64,000 nucleotides of DNA from Dryomyza anilis. Its lineage: Eukaryota > Arthropoda > Insecta > Diptera > Dryomyzidae. Under the pieces are notes generated by a model, which saw only the letters and a program-made list of their open reading frames with translations, was not told where the DNA came from and did no database searches. The DNA lies in the NCBI GenBank assembly GCA_951804985.1, contig OX638131.1, positions 38,409,544 to 38,473,543 on the forward strand, in the 5' to 3' direction. The translations under genes were made by a program, and so were the position numbers. Below are positions 33,099 through 44,660 of the stretch, one piece after another (the stretch's first letter is position 1; every line of letters begins with the position of its first letter).

Positions 33099-33340
33099 GA
33101 GCTCTTTCACCACTTGAACTGTGCGTGTTATATTTGTACTAAAAGTGGTGGGACCTACAGTTTATTGCCAAATCCAAACAGCGGGAAGAGCTTTTCATAG
33201 GCAATGTTTTACTCTCGTAGGTTTGCCATTGACTGCCAAGAGGTAGCATGATATAGAAAAATTAAAAGATGGTCTAAGATCCAGGTTCGGTCTTGAATCC
33301 CGGGACCTTTCGGCTCGCTGTTCTGAGCTACAGACGCTAC
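33099..33340 (-). mobile_element. tRNA-derived SINE, diverged copy
   Basis: Minus-strand copy with recognisable body (GTGGTGGGACCTACAGTTTA, TTTCATAGGCAATGTTTTAC) and a damaged tRNA-like head. It has many substitutions and small deletions, so it is older than the copies at 27.4 and 54.8 kb. Confidence 0.82.
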
Positions 33341-34472
33341 TTTCGAATATCATTTACACGAACTTTTCAAATAATATTTGGTTAGTTTTATTTCTACAAG
33401 GTCGATTTTAAAAAAAAGAATAATGTATAGCTAGTAAAATCTACTTTTAAAGGCATTTATGTCTTTTTTATATTATTCTGAAGCCAAATCAATGCAAATA
33501 TTTGCAAAAATGTACGCTACAAAGCAGCAGGAACTTTAAGTAATGCGTCCCAAATGACACTCCAAATCGAACAAATACCAAAAAGGACATGCACACAGAT
33601 ACACAATAACACATATTCGCAAAAAAAAAATACACGCACATATACACAGATAAACGCACACACATATTAACCGATAAAACATGTCGTACAAGGCATCGGT
33701 TGGCGTAGCGTGACACGCAGCACGAGTGGATTTCTGACTTGCTTGCTCATCACATTAAATTTTATGCAAAACAATGATAAGGATGTATGCAAGCATGTTA
33801 ATATAAACATGCGTATGAGCCCCCCAGTCTTACCAGCGATAGTATTTCAGTCTGTCTGTTTCTCCATATATGTCCCAGCGTCCGTCCGTTCGTCTGTCTT
33901 CTGTTTGTTTGCATAGGACACATTCAAGTCACATTCCTTTGCAAGTATTTCAAACAATGCCAGGAGCACATCAAGGACACGCGTGCCAGTTACTATAATG
34001 AAAAATAATGATTGCGCTATGATTGTTGATAATTCTTTAAAATATGCAGGCGATGCCATGTAGTTGGTTTTCGGCATTGATAAAATTAAAACATGCTATA
34101 TGCATGGGGAAATAAATATATTCTAGGTTCTACATATAAGGTTGTTTTTCACAATTTGTGTTTTTATTTTGTATATTCGTACATTGTCGTTTTGTTTTCA
34201 GAATTACATTTTCTATGTTTATTAATATAACGTCGTCGTTCAGTAAAAAGTCACCAAGTCCAAACATTTTCTATTGAGATAAATGCTTTTAAAAATATAA
34301 ATTACTTCCCTATAAATCATTTGACGATAGTTTTGAAAATAAGTATGTATAAAGTATGAGCTCATTAGATTTTACGTCAAAAAACAAAATTTTCTCAACA
34401 AATAAAATTTGTTTATCGAAAAAGGAAACTATTGCAATATCAAAAAAAATTATATTTTGTTGCCTCACTTTT
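33341..34472. other. Intergenic DNA without supported genes
   Basis: Short open frames only. (CA)n/(TG)n-like words lie at 33.58-33.67 kb. Nothing is assigned. Confidence 0.4.
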
Positions 34473-35086
34473 AAAAACCATGGATATGATCTTGTAGCAG
34501 AAACCTCACAGATGATGAATTCGAAAACCGCTTTGCGATATCAATTCCTATGCGGGTTTTACATGCATTTGAAATGCATATCACTTTTTAATATTTAGAA
34601 AATGTTATATTTTTTTGCGTCTTTTTTAAAAACCAAGGGATCTAGTAGCAGAAACCTCATAAATGATGAATTCTAAATACGATTCGCGATATTCGCGATT
34701 ACGATTCGCGGAATCACGTATAAAATAAATACAATTGATGTTATATTGAATGTTATATTGATGGTTTTAAAATCTATTGTTATTCACAACGAGAATTTTA
34801 TGATTTTTTAAATACAAGTAAAACCCGTATTCGAATTTATATCGCAAATCGGTTTTCGAATTCATCATCTGTGAGGTTTCTGCTACAAGATCCCATCCTT
34901 GGTTTTTAAAAGTGACGCAAAAAATATAAATTTTTCTAAATATTAAAAAGTGATATTCAGTTGCACTTCAAATGCAAGTAAAACCAGGATTCGAATCGAT
35001 ATCGCGAAGCGGTTTTTGAATTCACGATCAAGGGGGCTTCTGGTACAAGATGCATTCAATTGTTTTTGAAAGTGACGCAAAAAATA
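34473..35086. repeat. Inverted array of four related segments
   Basis: GTAGCAGAAACCTCA with the following ATGATGAATTC appears at about 34495 and 34636 in one orientation. GAATTCATCATCTGTGAGG appears at about 34858, and a diverged relative (GAATTCACGATCAAGG) at about 35018, in the other. Each lies next to a TGACGCAAAAAATATA or TTTTTTTGCGTC word. The arrangement is two tandem units facing two inverted units, a compound foldback centred near 34.76 kb. Confidence 0.7.
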
Positions 35087-35532
35087 TATTTTTTGAAATT
35101 ATTTCAAAATATGGTACACACTTGCATTTCAAATGCATTTTAAAACCGCAAACGAATTGATCTAGAAAAACGGTGAACGAACAAATCTTTGGATTGGTCT
35201 CTAGTTTTACGTACATATCGATTTTTTTAAGTGTGCAAAGTACTGTCGCACGATGTAATAGAACAAATTATATGTTCATATCAATTTTCAAAATTCCTTT
35301 AAAAGAACCTTAGATTGAAGCAAAAAGGACTCATTTTTGGGCAAAAAAAAGTTAAATTTTCGGTATGTTTTTTCTCAATGCCCAGGTGTACACCAGTCAT
35401 GTAATTTTCATTATAAAGAAAAGAAAATCTCATCAATTTCAAACCTGTTTTACTCAAAAAATCGTAAACGACGTAATGGGCATAAAAAATAAAAACAAGC
35501 GAAAAGTTAAAAAAATAAAACTATTAAGCATG

Positions 35533-35651
35533 TAGCCGCGGTAGCTCAGTGGTTAATGCGTTGGACTGCGAGCCGAAAGGTCCCCGGTTCATCCCTGGAC
35601 TGGGGCTAACAACATCTTTTCATGGAAACATTTTTCTATACCGCGCTACCT
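35533..35651 (+). mobile_element. SINE head fragment
   Basis: AGCCGCGGTAGCTCAGTGG to ATACCGCGCTACC, about 119 bp. It contains both polymerase III boxes but lacks the 3' half and the (TTA)n tail. Confidence 0.88.
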
Positions 35652-36198
35652 GCTAAGTTTGACCACCATATCAATGACATAAACACAGAAGAAAATCTCC
35701 CATTAATTACTTAATGGTACGACCATTAATGTTATGGTTCATGATTTAATTGTTTTTTCTTTTTGAATCAAAAGTTTTCTAATTAATTTGATAGTATTCG
35801 AAAAATTCAGTACCATAAATCTAATTATTTCAATATTATTATTTTAAAAAGAATAAATAATATTGTTTTAATGGTTTCCTCCTATAATAAACGTGGCATA
35901 AAAAACATAAACACGAATATAAACTTATTCGTTTTGAACGTCATTCTGCGTGTTTGTGTTTGCTCAAAATGGTCGCATGCATTTTTTATAATAATCAACA
36001 TAATTAAACGCGACATTGGTAAGGACATAATGTATTTAATGTAAAATTATTATATTTAACTATTTTTTATTTATTACAGATAATAAATAATAAATCGAAC
36101 TTCTATTATGGCGACGGATTCTAAATGTAGACTCAAGTAATGGAAACTGAAGCGAACTTTGAATGTGCTATAACCTTTTGCAACGAGAAGTGTCCATT

Positions 36199-36631
36199 TA
36201 CCCTAGTTGAAATTTGCCCGATGCGCCATCGGGAAGTGATCGGGTTTTCGTTGGGTAAGTCCTATTAGAGAAAATATGATCATTGCCTTTGCATGCCCTT
36301 ATCATGCTTACCATACCAGGGTTTGCCGTATCTAAATAGTCAATGTTCCTGAACATAGCTACATTATTTGTTCCTCATAACATCAATGACATCAGATAAT
36401 GATCGAGATTTAATGGGAAAACCCTATTATGCTCGGGCTTTGACAAGGCAATTGTCGGGTAAATAATAAAATGGGGAATTGCCCGATCAGTACATGATCA
36501 TGGCCTGAGGTCAGTACATGATCAGGACACTGCGTTACAAGGACATCATGGGCCTCGTCATATCCCGATCATCTCAAATAATGACATGATCACTTCATGA
36601 CCATGGCCCTACCAAAATTTCTACTAGGGTA
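36199..36631. mobile_element. 433-bp TIR element (MITE)
   Basis: Ends TACCCTAGTTGAAATTT (36199) and AAATTTCTACTAGGGTA (36631) are inverted repeats. If the flanking TA is a target duplication, this would suit a Tc1/mariner-type MITE. The interior is rich in ATGATC words and holds no long frame. Confidence 0.65.
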
Positions 36632-36661
36632 TGCGTGTGATTTTTTAAAAGTAAAGTTCAG

Positions 36662-37394
36662 TTTCGACATTTAATTAAAATAAATTATACAGGAAATTAA
36701 CTAAAATCAACTTTTGTTTTAATAAATTATTAGGAAAATGTAATTCGGCTACACTATAAAATTAATAATACGTATCATTTAAGATTTATAGGTTTTGTTT
36801 ATTGTAATTAAAGGAGCACATTATAAAATGTATGGTACAACAAAATATTGTATTATCAGTTCCAATATTACTGAATTAATGGGACGCATCCTATTGACCA
36901 ATTTTAATAGTATAAATTATTGTTTTTCTATTGAAATACCATGAATTTCCCATGTTTTTTTTCTGGGTGTAGGACAAAAATATTAAGACAGTTGGATAGA
37001 TTGATTCATTAGCTAAAAATGTGCCATAAGGTGTAAAGATCTACAATATTTAGTTTCCACGAAACAAATGCAAATGCGACACAATTTCGATATTTAAGTG
37101 AATACATTATACAATAAATTAACTATAATACATTTTTGTTTTAATAAATTATTAGGAAAATGTAATTCGACTATACCATAAAATTAATAATACGTATGAT
37201 TTAATTTATATAGGTCTTTCATATAGGTCTTTCATGATCACATTATAAAATGTATGGTACAACAACACAATGTATTAACAGTTTCAATATTACTGAACTA
37301 ATGAAACGTATCCTATTGACCAATTTTAATGGTATACATTATTATTTTTCTATTGAAATGCTATTAATTTACCATGTTTTTTTTCTAGATGTGG
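36662..37394 (+). repeat. Direct duplication, two units 421 bp apart
   Basis: Units 36662-36972 and 37083-37394 share TAATAAATTATTAGGAAAAT, TATAAAATGTATGGTACAAC, CCTATTGACCAATTTTAAT and CCATGTTTTTTTTCT in the same order. About 110 bp separates them. The unit end CCATGTTTTTTTTCTGGGTGT resembles, inverted, the sequence at 35685 (ACACAGAAGAAAATCTCCC), so the units may be ends of a larger element at 35.68-37.39 kb. Confidence 0.75.
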
Positions 37395-39640
37395 GAAATA
37401 AAAAATATATAAAAAAATTGTAGGAAATTAATCCTCATACGAAAAAAAACCACCCCACAATAGTAACCCCTCTCCCCCCTAAAAACAAAAAAACTCACTT
37501 TTTAGAAAACCTTATTTACCGGAGAAGAGATTTAAAAAAGGTCATGTCATGTTCTTCGATATAAATGGCACGATGAAGTAAAAAAAATAATACCTTCGTA
37601 TCCAAATTATCACATAAAAATCCAACAATTAAGATTTCAGACAACGACGCTTGCCGTTCAGTGTAAATTCACTAAGTTCCAGTGTATTCAGTGTAGCCAA
37701 ATAACGGTATATGACTATGTTTTAATTGGGGATAAAAAAACTGTATAATATCTATCAGTTAATTTAAAAATCGTTAAAATCCGACCATTTTTGTAAACTC
37801 AGAATGGTTTTATTCAGATTTCGACGATTGTCGTTCTGTGAAAAATCACCAAGTCCTTACAAATTTTACACCGCATTTTTAGTTTTATTGTATTAATTTT
37901 AATAAAGAATATATAAAAATATAACGACTTGCAATAAATTATTTAATACCCTTTCAAATGATATGGAAGAACACTATTCCAAATTACACTATTCAACACA
38001 AATTAAATGCATAATTTTTTTTTATATATTTTATTAGATTTTTAGATCTATGAAACAAGGCACCAGGAAATACATACCTAAACTAATAAAAAAAACGAAA
38101 TAACTTTCCAAAATTGCGGCTTTATTTCGTAACGCAATAAAGTTCCATATTTTTTTAAATAAACCCCAAATACAAATGAAATAACTCCCCATAAAATGGT
38201 GTTTTGTTTCATTTAAAAAAATTCCCTAAAATAATGTAAAATACAATTAAATTAATTAAAGTATTTTTTTTCATTAATTGAGGCCTTATTTCGTAAGAAA
38301 TTAAATTGTAAATAAATAAAAAAAATTTAAACACTTATATAATATATTCCGTGACATTTCAAAATATTAAATTTATCTTTCATATACCATTGAAGACTTT
38401 TTCAAAAACATATATATATTATTCACATGTGTACCAACCCTACTAACGATGCATATTACTTTTATGATTTTGATACCTCATGTTTTCACAGCTTACAATT
38501 AAGCCTCACAAATGACTGAGCTTCTCAGGATAAAATGTACATTTTTCCGGCCATAATCCTTTCATATCTTTCGCATATATTTCATGTAATTTCTTTTATA
38601 TTGCCAAGAATACGCAAATGCTTTGTTTCTTCGCCTGCGCGCAAAGTACATTGTGTGCTTCTAAAGAATTAAGCCAAGGATTTACAACAATATATATGAG
38701 TGGGATTTCAGGCACCATATGTGCAGTTAACAAAAGGATTTAAAACGTACGAAAAAAATTAAAAATAATACATAAATGAAATAATTTTTAATAATAATCC
38801 AGAAATTTGTTAGGACAACAAAAATATAAAGAAATAATATAACTAATATAATATAAAAATCACAATTTTTATCATAGAGCTAGTTATAATATGAAAAATT
38901 CCATTTGGGTTGGGGTAAAATTTACAATTTTTATTAATATTTCAAAATCTACCTTCTTGAATTTCGGATATGAAAAGGGGTATAAGATATATATTTTTAA
39001 TGTCTACTGATTGAGCTTAACATTGATATATATAGATATACAATAATGGTATTTGATCCTTTAAATTGTCAGAGTTGAAATAGTTTTAAAATGTATCAAC
39101 ATTAACTGGTCCTTCGATCAATTCACCCTCTTAAAAAATGCGAATCGTTACAAGTTAAGTCAACATGTTTACTTAGTTGCTGCCTTCAAATGCCCTCACA
39201 CCCGATTAAGCTATCAATATCTTAATATTCTTAAAAAAAAGACCCCATACAATATTGCAGCTAATACATCGTATGGGTGGGTTGGTTGGTTTTTTTTACC
39301 TTAAGTACGCGTGCACAAATCAAATAAAATTTTGATAACAAATTTTTTCATGTCGTCTCTAGTGCAACTGCGTGTTTACGGGAAGACGACAAGATTTCCG
39401 GCAATATGCACGCAAGCCCTCATGATTTTAATGGGGGGGAGAAGTAGGTCTTTTACTGAGATCTTTAAGTTGATTTGATGAGGGTTCACATATTACAAAA
39501 ATGGAAAACAACAGACGTATGTAAATGAGAAATTTGCGTATTTATTTAAGATTTGTTATATTTTTTGGGGTTTGAAAATATAGTTTGCTTGTATGAATTA
39601 TTAAATTATAGGACTTCAGAAATGGATCAAAAATTAATAT
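37395..39640. other. AT-rich intergenic DNA
   Basis: No coding region or complete element recognised over 2.2 kb. Homopolymer and AT-rich runs dominate. Confidence 0.45.
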
Positions 39641-40039
39641 TGTTACGAAAAGAGGTAATTTGCTCCACTGTACTATTTAATAAGAGTAAATGAGACGCAA
39701 GACAATTCAGCGTACTAAGCAATATGTTAGAAAGAGACGAAAGATCATTCACCGCACTGAAGCAATGTACGGGCAAGTGATAGAAGATGAGCGCATTAAA
39801 TAGTGCAAATGAGATGCAATAGTGCTAATGAGATGCAAATAGCTTGTAGCATTCACGAGAAATGTAGACGGTTCTCGAAACATGCATGTCGTATATAAGT
39901 GAGCCGCATCTGAGTCACCGAACTTCAGTAGTGATTGGAAAGTTGTCGAGTGCATCTCGTTTCTGATCAATGTCAAGATACGATGATCAAGAGATACGAA
40001 CTTGTAGAACAGTTTTCCGTAGACTGAATTTTCGTAACA
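39641..40039 (+). mobile_element. Solo LTR, plus orientation
   Basis: 399 bp bounded by TGTTACGAAAAGAGG and GAATTTTCGTAACA. It contains a TATA-like GTCGTATATAAGTGAGCCGC, with CTTCAGTAGTGATTGG downstream as a possible transcription start, as in retrotransposon LTRs. No gag-pol sequence adjoins it. It is the same family as 32514-32886. No clear target duplication was found (ATAT on the left, AGTT on the right). Confidence 0.75.
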
Positions 40040-40619
40040 AGTTTAATATTTTTACTAAATAAAAAAATCATGAGTATACCAAATATATTTTTGTTTTTAT
40101 TAATTTTTTTAAGACAGCTACCTATTTTTTGCCAATCTAAAAAATATGCTGGGAATCTGCTTTTACAATTTCACACCATTTTATTACCTGCTATATTTTT
40201 TCCATAAACGTCCATTTATCTGTGCGTTTTCCGGAAGATTCCTTAAAATGCCAGACATTGTTGTCTCGGGGTACCTATCCTGGACAACAGTTTTGCCAGA
40301 ATCAAGGAATTTTAGAAACCTTTTATCGGCGGCTGTGTATTTTCTACCCATTCTCAAAATATACTGCAAATCTAGAAACATTTTAGAAAGATTTTAAGCA
40401 GACAAAAGATAGGGTTATTATCAAAAGCTGTCTGTTTTCTATCCGTTCCAAAAATGTTCTGGAAATCTGCCTTTTAAACTTCTCACAAACTTCTATTTAT
40501 TTGTGTGTTTGCCGGAATTATGCCGAAAAAGTAATTTCGGAACATTCGCTGTAATTAACCGATTGAAAATTTAATATGAGAATCAAGTACAGTAGTTCTG
40601 ATCGGAACCCTTAACGGTT

Positions 40620-41203
40620 TACACTCAAAATAATTTCTAGGACGTTTTACGAAATATTTTTTTCGTAATTTTTCATTTCGTAAAATACACGAATAATTCG
40701 TAGATTGGTATCGTTGGTATATTGGTATAATTGGTATCGCGTGCGCAAATAGATAGTTATAAATAGAAAAAGATTTAAAATGTGTTCTGTGTTAGTTCGG
40801 TTTGTGACAAAAGTATCATATTTTTCATATTTTATGAATCGTCATTTTCATCGGCAGTTTTTTTAACAACGTATTCGTGTATTTTACGAAATATTCGTAA
40901 AACGTTTCATATGTTGCATAAAAAAGAACGAATACTTTCGAATATATTCGTAAAAAGGTATTCGAAAAAAGGTACACAAATATTCAAAAAATAACGAGTC
41001 TTTCGTATTATGTACGAATGGCTTTCGTAGATAAAATCTACGAATAGTTTCGTAAAATAAATAATTAATATTCGCAATTTTATCATAAATTTACGAAAGT
41101 TCTTTCGTGTATTTTGAAATATTACGTGGATAAATTTCACAAATATTTTCGTAAAATACGCGAACGATTTCGCGTATTTTAAGCAGATTTTATTTAGAGT
41201 GTA
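40620..41203. mobile_element. 584-bp TIR element full of ACGAAA/TTTCGT words
   Basis: Ends TACACTCAAAATAA and TTATTTAGAGTGTA are inverted repeats. Inside, short palindromic words such as TTTCGTAAAAT and ATTTTACGAAA recur in both orientations, so the whole element can fold. It has no coding capacity. Confidence 0.6.
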
Positions 41204-42581
41204 GATAATTTAAATCCCACAATTCTGAGAATGATAAGGACATGAAAAGGAAATGGTCATGTTTACTCTAATAGGGTTTACCAGAAGAAAACATAATAAT
41301 TACATAGTGATGCATCGTGGTAATTTCTTCTAGGGTAGAAAATCATTCCCATCTTAAAATATTCATATGTGAAATACTTAATATTATTCTTTGTATATCC
41401 CCAATATTTAATAACCACCTACCATTGAATATAATTTGAAAAAACTGACTTATCTGTCCATTGTTATCCGAACATTCTGCGACTCCATTCCCTTCTTTGT
41501 AACTTCTAACTTTTTTCCTACAAGCTGCTCTTCTATGAATTTTGCCTATTCTAGCATTTTTTCATTTATTAGCTGCATTTCCACTAATTCATGTTTCTTG
41601 GCGTTTTCTCGTGGCTGCCTCGCCAGCCACTGATAAGACTTCTAACAATGTTTTCTTTTATGAGCCACACCCCTCCAAAGTTGCGTTCTCTACTCTTCAG
41701 AATGTCATAAAACGTTGCACGGATGCACGCAAAATGGGTAACCAATTTCCCAACCCCCTCAATTGAAATATGGCCATTTCATACTTGGTCGTCGTTTATG
41801 TAATTTTTGTTTATAGAATTTTTAATAAGCTTAGCGTAAAGGGTCTTCACATGTTGGCAATGAAGGAAAGTATAGTCCTGTGGGTGTCTGGCACATTTTT
41901 ATAACGTTTACAAAAGCAAAATGCACCCTCGCACCATTGGCGCTCCATTTCGCGTGGTTAATTTGTTTTTCAGTTTTGCTGGGACGGGGGTCTTTTATAT
42001 TGTATTTGGTGGACGTGTCGTGGTCGAACTCCCCGTAAAACAATCGACAATATGCAAAAATGTCGAGGGAGAAATAAGTAACTTTGGGGCTCTTGTCTGT
42101 TTATTAGCCATGCAATAAAATAATTTTGATTTATTAGATTCGAAGTGGCTTTGAAAGTAGAATGCATTTCTGATAGCAGTTAATGGAGTTTTTACAACTT
42201 TGAAGCACTTTATTGAACATATTGGACTCAAAAGATGTTGAGTTAAAATGGGCGTATAATGGGGATTGCTATGGGTTTTAATTTGGAGGATGACTTAATG
42301 TGGTTATGTTTTTATACCATACAGCAGTGCTACACGGAATATATTAGGTAATTTTGAATCGATACTTTATCGTCATTTTATAATACTCAGTAGTATTAAC
42401 TTTTCAGTCGATGTATTCATCTGTATTACACCGATTCTCATTAATTATGATTTTAATATATTTCATATTAAGAGTAGGGTTAAGTTCGAAAATGATAGAC
42501 TTAAGCAAGTTGTGGCCAAGAATGAGGCAGCAATCGAATAATTATTCCATGGAACAAATCTTGGGACTTTATTATATATAT
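41204..42581. other. Intergenic DNA with a coding-like minus-strand patch
   Basis: On the minus strand around 41640-41440, translation gives a Glu/Lys/Met-rich run (EMQLINEKMLE, then after a stop AKFIEEQLVGKKLEVTKK). It looks like a decayed coiled coil, perhaps of the Myb/SANT-like or transposon-adaptor kind. Stops interrupt it. Nothing else is assigned. Confidence 0.3.
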
Positions 42582-42706
42582 TAGAGATGGGCGCGAGCCG
42601 TGCTTTTTTCGTGTCACGCCCAGAAATCTGAGTTCGTGCGTCCTAGTTGCTGTCGTGCCCCTACGTGTCCGTGCCTCTGAACTTTTTTTAGAATTTTTTA
42701 GTTTCT

Positions 42707-43893
42707 TACTTACTTACTTACTTAAATGGCCCTTACAACCGTGGGTCGGTTTTGGCTGCTGAGATGAAGCCGCGCCAGTCGGATTTGCTTTGCGCGCGTT
42801 GACGCAAGTTAGAAATACCAAGCGTTGCCAGGTTGTCCTCAACTTGGTCTTTCCAACGCAGATTTGGACGCCCTCTTCTACGCTGTCTACCTTCCAGTTT
42901 CGATTCAAGCATCTTCTTGGCTGGAGTGTTTTCATCCATTCGTTCGACATGACCTAGCCAGCGAAGCCGCTGGATCTTGATGCGCTTGACTATGTCAATG
43001 TCGTCGAATAACTCATACAGCTCGTGGTTCATCCTGATTCGATACTCGTTAGCAAAGCAGATAGGGCCAAAGATTTTACGGAGAATCTTTCTCTCGAACG
43101 CTCTCAGTACTCTCTCATCGGCGGAGGCCAGCGTCCATGTTTCTGCACCATAAAGTAGGACGGGCATGATGAGTGACTTGTAGAGCGTTATTTTTGTCCG
43201 GCGAGAGAGGGCTCTGCTTCTCAATTGCCTACTGAGCCCAAAGTAGCACCTGTTGGCAAGAGTTATTCTCCGTTTAGTCTCCAGGCTGACGTCGTTGTTG
43301 CTGTTTACGCTGGATCCCAGATAGACGAAGTCCTTCACAATGTCGAACTTGTGGGTGTCAAAATCAGCTTTTTGTCCAAGACGCACGGACTCTTTTTTGC
43401 TTGTTGACACAAGGAACTTCGTCTTGTCCTCGTTCACCGCTAGACCCATTCGACGCGACTCTTTCTCCAATCTGGAGAATGCTGCGCTGACTGCTCGTGT
43501 GCTCCTGCCAATGATATCAATATCGTCGGCATATGCGAGCAGCATGACACTTTTGTTGAGGATAGTGCCGCTTTGACGGAGTTCGGCAGCTCGAACTATT
43601 TTCTCCATCAATAAGTTAAAAAAGTCGCACGATAGGGAGTCACCCTGTCTGAAACCTCGTTCGGTATGAAATGGCTCGGAGAGGTCTTTTCCTATTCTCA
43701 CTGAGCAACGTGTGTTGCTCAGGGTCATCCTGCAAAGCCTTATAAGTTTCGCAGGTATACCGAACTCAGACATTGCGTCGTTCCCTTATCGGAGTGTCGA
43801 AGGCGGCTTTATAGTCGACTAATAGGTGGTAGGTGTCGATCTGTTTTTCTAGGGTCTTTTCCTGGATTAGGCGCAATGTGAAAATCTGGTCTA
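42707..43893 (-). mobile_element. 5'-truncated RTE-like LINE
   Basis: 1187 bp on the minus strand, ending in a four-base tandem tail (AAGT-type repeats, plus-strand CTTACTTACTTACTT). Flanking TAGTTTCT at 42699-42706 and 43894-43901 is an 8-bp target duplication within the hAT-like element. It contains only the C-terminal half of the reverse transcriptase; the 5' end was lost at insertion. Confidence 0.88.
42733..43773 (-). CDS. Reverse transcriptase fragment, RTE-like LINE
   Basis: 346 codons. Motifs: FRQGDSLSCDFFNLLMEKIV (RT block 4), LLAYADDIDIIGRS (catalytic block 5), DFVYLGSSVNSNNDVSLE, KITLYKSLIMPVLLYGAETW (thumb) and the C-terminal RRRGRPNLRWKDQVEDNLAT common in this group. Upstream in another frame, DTYHLLVDYKAAFDT (43.79-43.88 kb) continues the domain, so one frameshift lies near 43790. 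The RT/RNA-binding end is long and fairly intact, but it cannot make a full enzyme. Confidence 0.88.
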   Translation of the reverse strand: MSEFGIPAKLIRLCRMTLSNTRCSVRIGKDLSEPFHTERGFRQGDSLSCDFFNLLMEKIVRAAELRQSGTILNKSVMLLAYADDIDIIGRSTRAVSAAFSRLEKESRRMGLAVNEDKTKFLVSTSKKESVRLGQKADFDTHKFDIVKDFVYLGSSVNSNNDVSLETKRRITLANRCYFGLSRQLRSRALSRRTKITLYKSLIMPVLLYGAETWTLASADERVLRAFERKILRKIFGPICFANEYRIRMNHELYELFDDIDIVKRIKIQRLRWLGHVERMDENTPAKKMLESKLEGRQRRRGRPNLRWKDQVEDNLATLGISNLRQRAQSKSDWRGFISAAKTDPRL

Positions 43894-44660
43894 TAGTTTC
43901 TACTCCAATTTAAAAAACCCTTTACTTCCAGCATCAGAAAATATAAATTTCAGGTATTTTAACTAGGGAAACATATCCTTAGAATATCAGTGTTGATTCC
44001 ACACATTTTTTAATAACGCTTCCGATTCCAGTTGCAATCGCAACGGTTTCGATTCCGGTTCTTTGCAGTCCCAGACAGGTTCCGATTCCGGAGGAGTTCC
44101 GATTCAGTGAATAAAACAGAACCAAAGCAAATTTTTGAATTATTTACAATAACCATAATATTTATAATAACCATATAAATACCATAAAGAACAAGTATCG
44201 GAACCGATTTAAAAAATGTGTGGAACCGGAATCGAACCCCCTGTTTTTTTTTGTTGGAACCGGAATCAGCACCGATATTCCAAGGATTTTAGTCCCGCTC
44301 TGGGACTGCAAAGAACCGGAATTGTTACCGGAACCGTTTCGATTTTTGAAACGGGAACGGGAACCGGAATCGGAAACGTCATAAAAAAATGTGCCCATTA
44401 AATTTTTTTTTGGTTGAAACCGGAATCGGAACCGCTATTTTAAAAATCTTGGAACCAGAACCGGAACTGATATTCTAAATAGTTGTAGCCCCTGTTTATA
44501 ATATTATTTATCACGTTTTGTAACATTTTTCATGTGATTCCGTGCTTTTTTCGTGTTTTGTCGTGCTTCTTCGTGGCGTGTTTAATCGTGTTTCTCGTGC
44601 GTGCCTTTAAATATAGTCGTCGGGCTCGTGGTCGTGCTCGCGTCCATCTCTAATATACAT

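Larger units (their letters stand above)
42582..44652. mobile_element. hAT-like non-autonomous element split by a LINE
   Basis: Ends TAGAGATGGGCGCGAGC (42582) and GCTCGCGTCCATCTCTA (44652) are inverted repeats, typical of hAT-type MITEs. Flanking 8-mers ATATATAT and ATATACAT match at 7 of 8 positions. Without the RTE-like insertion (42707-43893) and its 8-bp duplication the element would be about 876 bp. The interior carries the GGTTCCGATTCCGG and GTGTCCGTGCCTC words of the family. Confidence 0.82.

Noticed and set aside
41831..42231. Overlapping frames at 41.8-42.2 kb as a gene
   Set aside because: Several short frames on both strands with no domain and no splice pattern that joins them.
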